DNA of 64,000 nt from Bradyrhizobium huanghuaihaiense (GTDB lineage: Bacteria; Pseudomonadota; Alphaproteobacteria; Rhizobiales; Xanthobacteraceae): the NCBI RefSeq assembly GCF_007830635.1, contig NZ_VLLA01000003.1, positions 372,001 through 436,000 of the forward strand, given 5' to 3'. Numbering within the stretch: the first letter of the stretch is position 1; each line of letters opens with the position of its first letter. The notes beneath the pieces were generated by a model. The model saw only the letters and a list, made by a program, of their open reading frames with translations. It was not told the DNA's origin and did not search any database. The position numbers and the translations under genes are program-made. Below, piece by piece: positions 51,502 through 61,397 of the stretch.

Positions 51502-52778
51502 GAACGCACGTCCTGCGCCTCAAGTCGCATCGGCTCCGCGCGAAAATCGAGCAGCAGGATCCAGAAGCATGCCAGCGCGACAATGAGGAGGACAAAGCCG
51601 CCCTCCACCGTGTGTCCCGAAATCGAGACGAGGCCCGGAGCGATGAAGCCGACGGCGAGCATGGCGGCGAGTGCCAGGGCCGGAAGATCGGCGATGAGGA
51701 CAGCGGCATAGACCGCAAGCTCGAAGAAGGCATATTCCTTGAGGCGCGGTGAGCTGACGTAGAGCGCAAACATTGCGAGCACGGTGACGCGCGAGGCCAC
51801 GTGGGGATGGTCGATCAACCAGCGATCGAGCCGCGACAGAAGCGATCCCCCTGCCCGAGCCGGTCCGCTGCCGACCGCGCGCAGGACGGACAGCACGAAC
51901 GGCACGAGCACGAGCGCGAGTGCGGCGAGCGCATAGGTTGCGAACATCACAGGCTTGCTGTCGCCGAGCCCGACCTGCTCCAGGAGGCTGCGCGCCAGCA
52001 GCAGCAGCGACGGATTGGTTTCCATCAGCTCGACGGCATGCTGATCCGGGATCTGCTTCGTCAGCACACCCACCCAGCTCGAGAACAGGTCGGCGTAGAA
52101 CACCCTCGAGATCAGGATCGGCCATGCGAAGCCGAACGCGGCCACCGCGATCAGCACCAGCTTGCGCGCGCGCGGCAGCGGCAGGAAATAGAGCGCGGCG
52201 ATCATGGGACAGAACACCAGCTTGAACGAGGTCACGAGACCAAGCAGCGCGGCGCCGCCGACGCGCAAGGCGAAGCCGCGGTCCCCAGCGGCGGATGCCG
52301 TTGGGCGAAGCAGCAGCCTCAGCGCGACCGCCGTCAGCACGCCGCCCAGGATCGCGAAATTCCCGGACGCCCAGACCCATTCGAAGCCGATGAACGCGCC
52401 GAACACGCAGAGCAGCCTGAGCGCGACATCGCGCGGGCTGGTTTGCGTTCGGCCAAGCCCCGGCAGGAGCAGGCCGCAGAGCACGGCGAGCACGAGATAG
52501 ACGCCCATGTGATGAGCGACGAGGACGCCGCCCGCGCACACGGGGCGAAACACGTCGAGCGTCACGGGCAGATAGGGGTAGGAGAATCTGGTGCCCTTCA
52601 AATTCTTGACGAAATAGGGATCGAGCCCGTCGGCATGGGCATCGACCGCGGCGCAATTGACGCGAACGTCCCAGCCGTAGTTCAGGGGAAGCGTGCCGTC
52701 GCTGACGAGATTGCCGAGCACCAGCAGCGCCGTCAGCCCGATCAGCCAGGCAAGCCAAGTGTTTCGCCTTGCGGTCAT
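51498..52778 (-). CDS. GT87 (DUF2029) membrane glycosyltransferase-like protein, copy 2
   Basis: Predicted 426-aa paralogue of the previous gene. Same motifs (GWDVRVNCAAVDAHADGLDPYFVKNLK, YPYLPVTLDVFRPVC, LGLVTSFKLVF). The start at 52778 (MTARRNT) gives the N-terminus closest to the paralogue; an upstream GTG at 52817 or ATG at 52907 is possible. The pair is a tandem duplication that has diverged and is translated from one transcript. Confidence 0.82.
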   Translation of the reverse strand: MTARRNTWLAWLIGLTALLVLGNLVSDGTLPLNYGWDVRVNCAAVDAHADGLDPYFVKNLKGTRFSYPYLPVTLDVFRPVCAGGVLVAHHMGVYLVLAVLCGLLLPGLGRTQTSPRDVALRLLCVFGAFIGFEWVWASGNFAILGGVLTAVALRLLLRPTASAAGDRGFALRVGGAALLGLVTSFKLVFCPMIAALYFLPLPRARKLVLIAVAAFGFAWPILISRVFYADLFSSWVGVLTKQIPDQHAVELMETNPSLLLLARSLLEQVGLGDSKPVMFATYALAALALVLVPFVLSVLRAVGSGPARAGGSLLSRLDRWLIDHPHVASRVTVLAMFALYVSSPRLKEYAFFELAVYAAVLIADLPALALAAMLAVGFIAPGLVSISGHTVEGGFVLLIVALACFWILLLDFRAEPMRLEAQDVRS

Positions 52779-53119
52779 GTCGACCGAGGGGCCCAACCAT
52801 CGTGCTACGTCGGACACTGCGAGATACCTGCCTTGCCGGATTCCTCCGGGGCGCGCCTGCGCGGCGCCCCGTCGGGCCACAATGGACAGGATGAGTTGCG
52901 GATTCATCTCCCCGGTGCGGCGTGCCCGGTCTTATGGTGAATGGCTGGTTGCCGGCGCGCCTCCGGGGGCCGGTGGGGACCAACAACCCCTTGACGCCGC
53001 CGCCGGGGTGACAGGCTACCTCACCAACTCGTGTCCGCCTTCGCCCCGCCTGACAGCCATCCCGAAACATGGGTTGTGCGCCGCAGCATGGGCGCTAGAA
53101 AAAGCCCTGATTTCTAGAG
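52779..53119. other. Intergenic region between divergent genes
   Basis: About 340 bp upstream of the GT87 pair and of the MFS gene. It may include extra N-terminal codons of the GT87 copy 2 if an upstream start is used. No specific motif recognised. Confidence 0.4.
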
Positions 53120-54379
53120 GTGAGCTTCTTGTCCGACGTCAATGCCGACGATTGGGTGTCCTCCGGACACCGGCCCATGGGTTTTCCCGAATTCGTCATC
53201 GTGATCGCGTCCATCATGGCGCTCAATCCGCTCGCGATGGACATGATGCTGCCTGCGCTGCCCAATATCGGGGCGGCATTCAGTATCCCCGTCGCCAATC
53301 ATCTCCAGCTGGTGCTGTCGACCTTCCTGATCGGCTTCGGCGTCGGCCAGTTCGTCATGGGCCCGTTGTCGGATCGCTTCGGCCGCCGCCCGGTGCTGCT
53401 CGGCGGCATGGCGGTCTATGCGGTCGCGAGCGTGCTGGCGGTCGCCGCGCCCTCGTTCGAGACGCTGCTGCTGGCGCGCGCGCTGCAAGGGCTCGGCACC
53501 TCGGCAACCCGCGTGATCGCGACCTCGATCGTGCGCGACTGCTATGTCGGCCGCCGCATGGCGAGCGTGATGTCGCTCGCGATGATGGTGTTCATCGCGG
53601 TGCCCGTGATCGCGCCGTCATTCGGACAGGCGGTGCTGCTGGTGACGGCCTGGCGCGGCATCTTCGTCGTGCTGATGCTCTACGGCCTGCTCGCGCTCGC
53701 ATGGTGCGTGCTGCGGCTGCCCGAAACGCTCCCCGAATCGGAACGCAGGTCGCTGGCGCCCGCCGACGTGCTCTCGGCCTTCCGCCAGACGGTGACCAAC
53801 CGCCAGACCATCGGCTATGCGACGGCTGCCGGCAGCGTCATCGGCGCGCTGTTTGCCTATGTGTTCTGCGCCCAGCAGGTCTTCACCGGCGTCTATCATC
53901 TCGGTCGCTACTTTCCGCTCGCTTTCGCCGCGATCGCGGCAGGCACCGCCGTGGCCGGCTTCCTCAATTCGCAGCTGGTCGGACGGCTCGGCATGCGCGT
54001 GATCTCGCATGGCGCGCTGACGCTCTATACCGTGGTGGCGGGCGTGATGCTGCTGACGGAGATTCTCGGCGTGCTGCCGCTCTCCCTGTTCATGGTGCTC
54101 TCGGCGCTGATGATGTTCTCGTTCGGCATGATGGTCGCGAACTTCACTGCGCTCGCCATGGAGCCGCAGGGCCACATCGCCGGCACCGCTTCATCGCTCT
54201 ACGGCTCGATCACGACCCTGATCGGCATCGTGGTCGGCATGGCGATCGGCCAGAGCTTTGACGGCACGCTGCTGCCGTTCTCGGTCGGCTTCTTCCTGTC
54301 GACGCTGGCTGCGCTCGCGATCGTGCTGGTGGTGGAAAAAGGACGGCTGTTCAGGCCGCATCATCGTCCCGTGAGTTGA
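53120..54379 (+). CDS. MFS exporter, Bcr/CflA family
   Basis: Predicted 419-aa transporter with 12 membrane helices and GTG start. The MFS motif A is between helices 2 and 3 (GPLSDRFGRRPVLLGG). The N-terminal ALNPLAMDMMLPALPNIGAAF and LARALQGLGTSATRVIATSIVRD are characteristic of the bicyclomycin/chloramphenicol (Bcr/CflA) group of drug exporters. It stands alone. The substrate is unknown. Confidence 0.9.
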   Translation: MSFLSDVNADDWVSSGHRPMGFPEFVIVIASIMALNPLAMDMMLPALPNIGAAFSIPVANHLQLVLSTFLIGFGVGQFVMGPLSDRFGRRPVLLGGMAVYAVASVLAVAAPSFETLLLARALQGLGTSATRVIATSIVRDCYVGRRMASVMSLAMMVFIAVPVIAPSFGQAVLLVTAWRGIFVVLMLYGLLALAWCVLRLPETLPESERRSLAPADVLSAFRQTVTNRQTIGYATAAGSVIGALFAYVFCAQQVFTGVYHLGRYFPLAFAAIAAGTAVAGFLNSQLVGRLGMRVISHGALTLYTVVAGVMLLTEILGVLPLSLFMVLSALMMFSFGMMVANFTALAMEPQGHIAGTASSLYGSITTLIGIVVGMAIGQSFDGTLLPFSVGFFLSTLAALAIVLVVEKGRLFRPHHRPVS

Positions 54380-54583
54380 GGAACTTCCCGGCGGCCTCGA
54401 TGTTGTACTGCAGCAATTCGAAAGGCCTCTGCCATGGAACTGGAACTCCGCAAAGACCACCACGCCTCGGAGCCGAAGGACTTGAAGCATTCCGAGCCGA
54501 ATGCGGAGCAGGCCGCGTTCACCGCACCATTTGCCAGCGAAGGGCTGGAGCAAGTGCGCGACAGCCATTGCTGAGCCCGCGCC

Positions 54584-56179
54584 CTACTCCGCAGCCCGCC
54601 TGCTGGCGCTGAATTCTTCGGCAGCGCCCTCCGGTGCCGAGCTTCTTCCGCGCGGCGGCACCATCAATACAACCACCTCACGCGTCACGCCGGGCTTGCC
54701 CCAAAGCATTGCCTGCACCGTGAACTCGCGCTTGACGAAATGCTCGGCGCGCGAAGACACCCCCTCCATCCAGCGGATGCAATAGTCCTGGCCGCGGAAA
54801 CAGAGCGCGGCCCAGCCGCGGTCCAGCGTCGTCTTGCGCGGCAGGCCCCAATTATACTGATACGCGAACGGCCGTGCATAACGCGGATGGTCGGGGCTGT
54901 AGAATGCGGTCGCAAACGCCAGCGAATCGTCGCCGCTGACGGCGCTCAGAGGCTCGCCGGTCAGCTCGCGCCATTCGCGGGTCAACTCGTTGGCCGCCTG
55001 CGCGTAGAAATTCCGGCCTTCTTCATAGCCGTGGTCGTTGCGATAGGCGGCATGGATCGGGGCTGCGACCAGAACGGCGGCAAGCGCGACGCCGGCCACG
55101 ATCACCGTGACGTTGACGGTGTAGAAGCGCTCGATCGGATAGCGCGTGCCGCAGACCACGAGAACTGCGAACAGGAACAGCCCCTGCAACGCCCATAGCG
55201 ACGGCAAATCGGTCCCCATCGCGAGCGAAATCAGCACCGGCAGCGCGATCGTTCCGACCGCAACGTAGAAGAGAAGTCGCAGGCCCGCGCTCATCGCGGC
55301 AAAGTCGGCCGGAAACTGCTTCAGCCGCGTGCCGGCGATCAACGCCCAGAACACCGCCGACACGCTCGCGGCGGCCGCCAGCCCCAGCAGGAAGTTTCTG
55401 ACCTCACTGAGCGAGCTCACCACATTGCCGTTTGCGTGGGCCAACGCATAGGTGAAGGTCGATGCGCCGGTCGTCGCGAGCCAATACAGATGCGGCGACA
55501 GCGCTGCGAGCCCGACGATGACCGAAATCCAGGGCGATGCCGAGAAGAAATAGGCGCGCCGCTCCGGGTGCGCCAACGCGGCAAAGGCGAAGCTCGCGAC
55601 GAGGAAGATCGAGTAATATTTGCCGACCATCGCCAGCGCCGTCGTGAATCCGACCGCAACCGCCCATGGCGCGGTGCGCGTCTCGAACGCGCGCAGGAAG
55701 CACCAGGTCGCCAGCGGCCAGATCGCAAGCAGCACCGCATTGGCGTTGAAACGCTGGGCGTGGAATTGATAGGCCGGCGTCAGCATCAACAGCAGCAGCA
55801 CCAGCACGCGCTTGTGCCCGGTCACGAACCGCCGCGAGATCAGATCGACGAAGAACAGCGCGAGCCCGGCATTGGCCATCGCCATCAATTGCAGCGACCA
55901 GTCGCTGAGCGCAAACACCGAGGTCCAGGCTGCCGTAACCCACCCCATCAGCGGCGGATGCTTGTGATAGCCGAAGGCGAAATTCCGTCCCAGCGCCCAG
56001 GCCTCAAGCGTATCGGGGTGCAGGCCGCTACCGGCATAGGCAATGCGCAGATAGAGCGTCCAGATTGCAACGAAGCAGGCGATGAGAAGCGGCACGGCCC
56101 AGCCCGCCTCGACGTGGTCGAGCCAACGCAGGAAAGGCCGGCGCCAGCGCGCCGGCGCGCGATCGGACCGTTCGGCCAT
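54584..56179 (-). CDS. GT39 (ArnT/PMT-like) membrane glycosyltransferase
   Basis: Predicted 531-aa protein starting MAERSDRAPAR at 56179. About eleven membrane helices are followed by a soluble C-terminal domain. The first periplasmic loop has DTLEAWALGRNFAFGYHKHPPLMGW, with the acidic and HKHPPL residues typical of the PMT_2/GT39 family. Members move a sugar (for example aminoarabinose or mannose) from a polyprenyl carrier to lipid A or protein. The acceptor is not known. Confidence 0.85.
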   Translation of the reverse strand: MAERSDRAPARWRRPFLRWLDHVEAGWAVPLLIACFVAIWTLYLRIAYAGSGLHPDTLEAWALGRNFAFGYHKHPPLMGWVTAAWTSVFALSDWSLQLMAMANAGLALFFVDLISRRFVTGHKRVLVLLLLMLTPAYQFHAQRFNANAVLLAIWPLATWCFLRAFETRTAPWAVAVGFTTALAMVGKYYSIFLVASFAFAALAHPERRAYFFSASPWISVIVGLAALSPHLYWLATTGASTFTYALAHANGNVVSSLSEVRNFLLGLAAAASVSAVFWALIAGTRLKQFPADFAAMSAGLRLLFYVAVGTIALPVLISLAMGTDLPSLWALQGLFLFAVLVVCGTRYPIERFYTVNVTVIVAGVALAAVLVAAPIHAAYRNDHGYEEGRNFYAQAANELTREWRELTGEPLSAVSGDDSLAFATAFYSPDHPRYARPFAYQYNWGLPRKTTLDRGWAALCFRGQDYCIRWMEGVSSRAEHFVKREFTVQAMLWGKPGVTREVVVLMVPPRGRSSAPEGAAEEFSASRRAAE

Positions 56180-56332
56180 CGCCTGGAATGCAAAATCGAA
56201 CGGCACGGGAAGCAACTGAGGACAGGAAAGTGATGCGAAGACGCCACATCTATTTCAGGATGGAAACAAATAGCAACAATTGGAAACTGGAAAAATTAAA
56301 AAGCGGCCCGCCCTCTCACCCCACGCAAGAAT

Positions 56333-56369
56333 AACAAACAAAAACGGCGCCGCTGACGACAGCGGCACC
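56333..56369 (-). terminator. Rho-independent terminator after SBP copy 1
   Basis: GCCGCTG (56349-56355) pairs with CAGCGGC (56360-56366) with a 4-nt loop. On the minus strand the stem is followed by GTTTTTGTTTG. It lies about 60 nt past the stop of the 56426 gene. Confidence 0.75.
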
Positions 56370-56425
56370 GCGGCGTAACGTTGGCGTAACGTTCGGAGCG
56401 AAAGGTGCGAGGCCGCACCCTTCCC

Positions 56426-58033
56426 TTACTCTGACTTGTCGATGTTCCAGAACACCGGGGTTGCCGGGCCGTCGAGCACGCCGGTGAGCGACTTCCGCCA
56501 CGCGCTCGGCGCCTGATATTGACCCAGCGGCATGTAAAGCACCTGGTCATAGGCTTCCTTCTGGATCTCGGCCGCGATCTTCTTCTGCTCCTCCGCCGAG
56601 GTCGCGCGAACGAAGGCGTCCTTGAGCTGCTCGATCTTGGCGTCCTCAGCCCAGCCGAACCAGCCGCCCTTCCTGCCCTGCCCGCCGACGGCGACGTTGG
56701 AGATCGGGTTGTCCACGTCGGCGCTGACCCAGTTGGTGATGAACATGTTCCAGCCGCCCTCCTTCGGGGGCTTCTGGCTGGCGCGCCGGCTCACCACCGT
56801 CTGCCAGTCGGTCGCCTGCAGGTCGATCTTGAAGCCGGCTTCGCGCAGTTGCTGAGCCACCACGATCGGTTGCGCCTTCAGCAGCAGCACGTCGCCCGGC
56901 GCCATGAGCACGACCGGTGTCCCATCGTAACCGGACTCGGCGAGCGCCTTCCTGGCCGCAGCCATGTCGCCGCCCTTCGCGAGGGTCTCGCCGCCAATGT
57001 CCGTCGCGAACGGCGTGTCGCAGATGAAGGCCGCAGCACAAGTCTTGTAGTATTTGGGATTGCCGATCAGCGCATCGAGCACGTCCTTCTGCTTGACCGC
57101 CAGGAATGCGGCGCGGCGGACCTTGACGTTGTCGAACGGCGGATGGAGGAAGTTCATCCGTGCGCCCGTCTGGAATCCGAACTTGTTCAGGATCTCGATC
57201 TTGAGCTCCTTGTCGGCTTCGATGGCGGGCAACATTTCGATGGCAGGAAATTCCATGAAATCGACGTCGCCCGACTGCAGCGCGTTCAACGCCGTCTGCG
57301 CGTCCGGCATCGTGATCCATTCGACGCGGTCGACCTTCACCACCTTGCCGCCGGTGGTCCAGCTCGCCGGCTCCTTGCGCGGCACATAGTCGGCGTTCTT
57401 GACATAGACCGACTTCACGCCTGGCTGGAATTCGCCCTGCACGAATTTGAAGGGGCCGGAGCCGATCTGCTCCGGGATCTGCTTGTCCACCGGCGTCTCG
57501 GCGAGACGTTTCGGCATCATGAAGGCGACCCGCGAGGACGGCTTGCCGATCGATTCCAGCACGAGCGCGTACGGCTCCTTCAGCTTCAGCGTGATGGTCT
57601 TGGGATCGGTCGCCTCGATGCTCGCGGTGAACAGCATCATCTGCTGCCCCATCCCGTCGACAGCGGCCCAGCGCTTCAGGGAGGCGACGCAATCTTCCGC
57701 GGTGACGGGCGCGCCGTCATGCCACTTCAGACCGTCGCGGAGCGTGAAAGTGTAGGTCAGCTTGTCGTCGGAGATCTTCCAATCCGCCATCTGCGGCTGG
57801 ATCTTGAAGTTCGAATCCGTCGCGATCAGCGTGTCGTAGACCATGTAGCCATGGTCGCGCGAGATGTAGGCGCTGGTGAAGATCGGATCGAGGATGCGCA
57901 GATCCGAATGCATCACGGCGGTGATGGTCTTGCCTGCGGCAAGAACCGGCGAGGCCAGCGCGGAAAGGGCCACCACCGAAAGCGCAAGTCTTGAAGCAAA
58001 CGCGAGACGTCCCCGGCGCATCATTTCGAACAT
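56426..58033 (-). CDS. ABC transporter substrate-binding protein, family 5 (peptide type), copy 1
   Basis: Predicted 535-aa periplasmic protein. The start at 58033 has AGGAG 7-8 nt upstream. A Sec signal peptide (cleavage near VLAA-G) is followed by the SBP_bac_5 fold (TAVMHSDLRILDPIFTSAYI, GLKWHDGAPVTAEDCVASLKRW, IPEQIGSGPFKF). It binds a peptide, opine or similar ligand for a DppBCDF-type importer whose permease begins at 63157. Nearly identical to the neighbour copy 58181-59788. Confidence 0.9.
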   Translation of the reverse strand: MFEMMRRGRLAFASRLALSVVALSALASPVLAAGKTITAVMHSDLRILDPIFTSAYISRDHGYMVYDTLIATDSNFKIQPQMADWKISDDKLTYTFTLRDGLKWHDGAPVTAEDCVASLKRWAAVDGMGQQMMLFTASIEATDPKTITLKLKEPYALVLESIGKPSSRVAFMMPKRLAETPVDKQIPEQIGSGPFKFVQGEFQPGVKSVYVKNADYVPRKEPASWTTGGKVVKVDRVEWITMPDAQTALNALQSGDVDFMEFPAIEMLPAIEADKELKIEILNKFGFQTGARMNFLHPPFDNVKVRRAAFLAVKQKDVLDALIGNPKYYKTCAAAFICDTPFATDIGGETLAKGGDMAAARKALAESGYDGTPVVLMAPGDVLLLKAQPIVVAQQLREAGFKIDLQATDWQTVVSRRASQKPPKEGGWNMFITNWVSADVDNPISNVAVGGQGRKGGWFGWAEDAKIEQLKDAFVRATSAEEQKKIAAEIQKEAYDQVLYMPLGQYQAPSAWRKSLTGVLDGPATPVFWNIDKSE

Positions 58034-58096
58034 CGAAGGTCTCCTGACGGTTCTTTTGGCAATTTTCTTGTAAGTTCTTTTGGCAGTTCTCCAGGC

Positions 58097-58128
58097 AAGC
58101 GGCGCCGCTGATGACAGCGGCGCCGCTT
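58097..58128 (-). terminator. Strong 14-bp hairpin after SBP copy 2
   Basis: AAGCGGCGCCGCTG (58097-58110) and its perfect complement (58115-58128) around a 4-nt loop. No T-run follows on the minus strand. It may stabilise the upstream SBP mRNA and limit read-through into copy 1. Confidence 0.5.
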
Positions 58129-58180
58129 AACGTTCGGGACGAAAGGCGCGCGATGCGCCTTTCCTTACTTGGACTGGGGT

Positions 58181-59788
58181 TTACTCAGACTTGTCGACGT
58201 TCCAGAACAGCGGCGTTGCGGGGCCGTCGAGCACGCCGGTCAGCGATTTGCGCCAGCCGCTCGGCAGCAGGTACTGCCCGAGCGGGATGTAGATCACCTG
58301 CTCATAGGCTTCCTTCTGGATGTCGGCCGCGATCTTCTTCTGCTCGTCGATCGAGGACGCGCGGACGAAGGCGTCCTTGAGCTGCTCGATCTTGGCGTCT
58401 TCCGCCCAGCCGAACCAGCCCTTCTTGCCCTGGCCGCCGATCGAAAGATTGGCGATCGGGTTGGACACGTCGGCCGCGACCCAGTTGGTGAAGAACATGT
58501 TCCAGCCACCCTCCTTCGGCGGCTTCTGGCTGGCGCGGCGGCTCACCACCGTCTGCCAGTCGGTCGCCTGCAGGTCGACCTTGAAGCCGGCCTCGCGCAG
58601 CAGCTGGGCAGCCACGATCGGCTGCGCCTTGAGCGTCGTGACGTCGCCAGGCGCCATCACCACGACCGGGGTGCCGTCGTAGCCGGACTCGGCGAGCGCC
58701 TTCTTGGCTTCCGCCATGCCGTTGCCCTTCACCAGGGTTTCGGCGCCGACCTCGGTCGCGAACGGCGTGTCGCAGACGAAGAACGCGCCGCAGATCTTCT
58801 GGTACTTGGCATTGCCGACGAGCGCGTCGAGAACGTCCTTCTGGTTCATCGCCAGCAAGGCAGCACGGCGCACCTTCACGTTGTCGAACGGCGGATAGAG
58901 GAAGTTCATCCGGCCGAGGGTCTGGAAACCGAACTTGTTGGAGACCTCGATCGTGAGCTCCTTGTTCGCTTCCAGCACCGGCAGCATGTCGTAGGGCAGG
59001 TTTTCCATGAAGTCGATGTCGCCCGACTGCAGCGCGTTCACCGCGGTCTGCGAGTCCGGCATCGTGATCCACTCGACGCGGTCGACCTTCACCACCTTGC
59101 CGCCGGAGGTCCAGCTCGCCGGCTCCTTGCGCGGCACGTAATCGGTGTTCTTGACGTAGACCGCCTTCACGCCGGGCTGGAATTCGCCCTGCACGAACTT
59201 GAAGGGACCCGAGCCGATCTGCTCGGGGATCTGCTTGTCCGGCGGCACCTCGGCGAGACGCTTCGGCATCATGAAGGCGACGCGCGAGGACGGCTTGCCG
59301 ATGGAGTCGAGGACGAGGCCGTAGGGTTCCTTCAGCTTCAGAGTGATGGTCTTGGCGTCGGTCGCCTCGAGGCTCGCGGTGAAGTCCCAGAGCTTCTGGC
59401 CCATGCCGTCGACCGCGGCCCAGCGCTTGAGCGAGGCGACGCAGTCTTCCGCCGTCACGGGCGCGCCGTCATGCCACTTCAGGCCGTCGCGCAGCTTGAA
59501 GGTGTAGGTGAGCTTGTCGTCGGAGATCTTCCAGTCCGCCATCTGCGGCTGGATCTTGAAATTCGAATCGGGGGCCACCAGCGTGTCGTAGACCATGTAG
59601 CCATGGTCACGCGTGATGTAGGCCGTGGTGAAGATCGGATCGATGATGCGAAGGTCGGAATGCATCACCGCGGTAAGGGTCTTGCCGGCCGCAAGCACCG
59701 GCGAGGCCAGTGCCGTTGAAAGCGCGACGACCGACAGCGCAAGTTTGGAGGCGAACGCGCGAGGCCCCCGGCGCATGAAGTTGGACAT
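58181..59788 (-). CDS. ABC transporter substrate-binding protein, family 5 (peptide type), copy 2
   Basis: Predicted 535-aa paralogue of the 56426 gene, with AGGAG about 9 nt before the ATG. The signal peptide is followed by the same fold and most residues identical, such as GLKWHDGAPVTAEDCVASLKRW and TDWQTVVSRRASQKPPKEGGWN. Differences cluster in ligand-region segments (for example FMENLPYDMLPVLE against the copy 1 sequence). It diverges from the M20 peptidase gene. Confidence 0.9.
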   Translation of the reverse strand: MSNFMRRGPRAFASKLALSVVALSTALASPVLAAGKTLTAVMHSDLRIIDPIFTTAYITRDHGYMVYDTLVAPDSNFKIQPQMADWKISDDKLTYTFKLRDGLKWHDGAPVTAEDCVASLKRWAAVDGMGQKLWDFTASLEATDAKTITLKLKEPYGLVLDSIGKPSSRVAFMMPKRLAEVPPDKQIPEQIGSGPFKFVQGEFQPGVKAVYVKNTDYVPRKEPASWTSGGKVVKVDRVEWITMPDSQTAVNALQSGDIDFMENLPYDMLPVLEANKELTIEVSNKFGFQTLGRMNFLYPPFDNVKVRRAALLAMNQKDVLDALVGNAKYQKICGAFFVCDTPFATEVGAETLVKGNGMAEAKKALAESGYDGTPVVVMAPGDVTTLKAQPIVAAQLLREAGFKVDLQATDWQTVVSRRASQKPPKEGGWNMFFTNWVAADVSNPIANLSIGGQGKKGWFGWAEDAKIEQLKDAFVRASSIDEQKKIAADIQKEAYEQVIYIPLGQYLLPSGWRKSLTGVLDGPATPLFWNVDKSE

Positions 59789-60058
59789 AAAAAGTTTCTC
59801 CTGACGTGAAACTGTTCAAAGGCAGGTTATTGGTTGAGCATCCGGTTCGTTCCTTGGGCGAACTAACCTCATGCAATGCCTTTATCTTTTCGAGACTTGC
59901 AGACAGTGTTGAGCGCGTCAATCCGGTTTCGTCGCAAGCCCTCGCAGCGCGCGCACGGGCTCCACAAAGATCGGATTGGCTCTACAACGCTCTCCGCTTG
60001 TCCTGCCCCGCGCCGATGCAATGCGCGTTCCATCTTTCGCAGCTTGAGAGACATTAAG

Positions 60059-61189
60059 ATGAATCCAGCCAATCTTCCCTTCGATTCCGAGGCCATGCTC
60101 GAGGGCCTGCGCACCTGGGTGGAATGCGAGAGCCCGACCTGGGACGCGAACGCGGTGAACCGCATGCTCGATATCGCAGCGCGGGATATGGCCATCATGG
60201 GTGCGACGATCGAGCGCATCGCCGGCCGTCAGGGTTTTGGCGGCGTGATCCGCGCGCGTTTTCCGCATCCGAAACAGGGCGAGCCGGGAATCCTGATCGC
60301 CGGTCACATGGATACCGTCCATCCGGTCGGCACCATCGAGAAGCTGAAATGGCGGCGCGAGGGCAACAGGTGCTACGGCCCCGGCATCTACGACATGAAG
60401 GGCGGCAACTATCTCTCGCTGGAAGCGATCCGGCAGCTGGCGCGCGCCTCGTTCACGACGCCGCTGCCGATCACCGTGCTGTTCACGCCCGACGAGGAAA
60501 TCGGCACGCCTTCGACGCGCGACATCATCGAGGCGGAAGCCGCGCGCAATAAATACGTGCTGGTGCCCGAGCCCGGCCGCGCCGACAACGGCGTCACCAC
60601 CGGACGTTACGCCATCGCACGCTTCAATCTCGAAGCGACGGGACGGCCGAGCCACGCCGGCGCGACGCTGTCGGCGGGCCGTTCGGCAATCCGCGAAATG
60701 GCACGGCAGATTCTCGCGATCGACGCGATGACGACGGAGGACTGCACCTTCTCGGTCGGCGTCGTGCATGGCGGACAATGGGTCAACTGCGTTGCCACGA
60801 CCGCGACCGGCGAAGCGCTGTCGATGGCCAAGCGCCAGGCCGATCTCGACCGCGGCGTCGAGCGGATGCTGGCACTCTCGGGCGCCAACAACGACGTCAC
60901 CTTCAAGGTCACCCGCGGCGTAACGCGGCCGGTGTGGGAGCCGGATGCCGGCACCATGGCGCTGTACGAGAAGGCGCGCGGCATCGCCAAATCCCTCGGC
61001 GCGGAATTACCGCATGCGAGCTCCGGCGGCGGCTCCGACGGCAACTTCACCGGTGCGATGGGAATCCCAACTCTCGATGGCCTTGGCGTGCGCGGCGGCA
61101 ACGGCCACACGCTCGAGGAGTTCATCGAGATCGATAGCCTCGTCGAACGCGGGCGCTTGATGGCGGGATTGCTGGCGACGCTGGAGTGA
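60059..61189 (+). CDS. M20 family metallopeptidase (carboxypeptidase G2-like)
   Basis: Predicted 376-aa cytosolic di-zinc hydrolase. The start at 60059 (MNPANLPFD) is chosen although the frame is open to 59876. Metal and catalytic residues fit the family: H83 and D85 (GHMDTVHP), D112 (YDMKGGN), E146-E147 (PDEEIGT) and a late His in GNGHTLEEF. It removes C-terminal amino acids or hydrolyses acyl-amino acids or dipeptides. Flanked by peptide-type SBP genes and an amino-acid dehydrogenase, it likely degrades the imported substrate. Confidence 0.9.
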   Translation: MNPANLPFDSEAMLEGLRTWVECESPTWDANAVNRMLDIAARDMAIMGATIERIAGRQGFGGVIRARFPHPKQGEPGILIAGHMDTVHPVGTIEKLKWRREGNRCYGPGIYDMKGGNYLSLEAIRQLARASFTTPLPITVLFTPDEEIGTPSTRDIIEAEAARNKYVLVPEPGRADNGVTTGRYAIARFNLEATGRPSHAGATLSAGRSAIREMARQILAIDAMTTEDCTFSVGVVHGGQWVNCVATTATGEALSMAKRQADLDRGVERMLALSGANNDVTFKVTRGVTRPVWEPDAGTMALYEKARGIAKSLGAELPHASSGGGSDGNFTGAMGIPTLDGLGVRGGNGHTLEEFIEIDSLVERGRLMAGLLATLE

Positions 61190-61198
61190 CGCGCAGCC

Positions 61199-61298
61199 GT
61201 CATTCCGGGGCGATGCCACAGCATCGAACTATGGTGCGCGATTGCGCACCTGAGAATCTCGAGATTCGGGGTTCGCGCTACGCGCGCCCCGGAATGAC
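61199..61298. repeat. Palindromic intergenic repeat element
   Basis: Outer arms GTCATTCCGGGGCG (61199-61212) and CGCCCCGGAATGAC (61285-61298) match perfectly. An inner hairpin GGTGCGC-GATT-GCGCACC lies at 61233-61250, and CTCGAGATTCGGGGTTCGCG follows. This is the common Bradyrhizobium type of dispersed intergenic repeat. Confidence 0.75.
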
Positions 61299-61397
61299 TG
61301 CGACAACATCGCACTGCACAATGCGTTGGCAGTCGCGGTCTAAATTTAGCCTTGTCTAAAAATGAGGCGTATCGTACTGCTCGATCGTCCACGCGAC

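Noticed and set aside
54434..54574. 46-codon plus-strand frame after the MFS gene
   Set aside because: An ATG with a weak AAAGG upstream exists, but the sequence has no family resemblance and may be chance.
58097..58128. Hairpin as a true intrinsic terminator
   Set aside because: The stem is perfect but no T-run follows on the minus strand, so it is listed with reduced confidence only.
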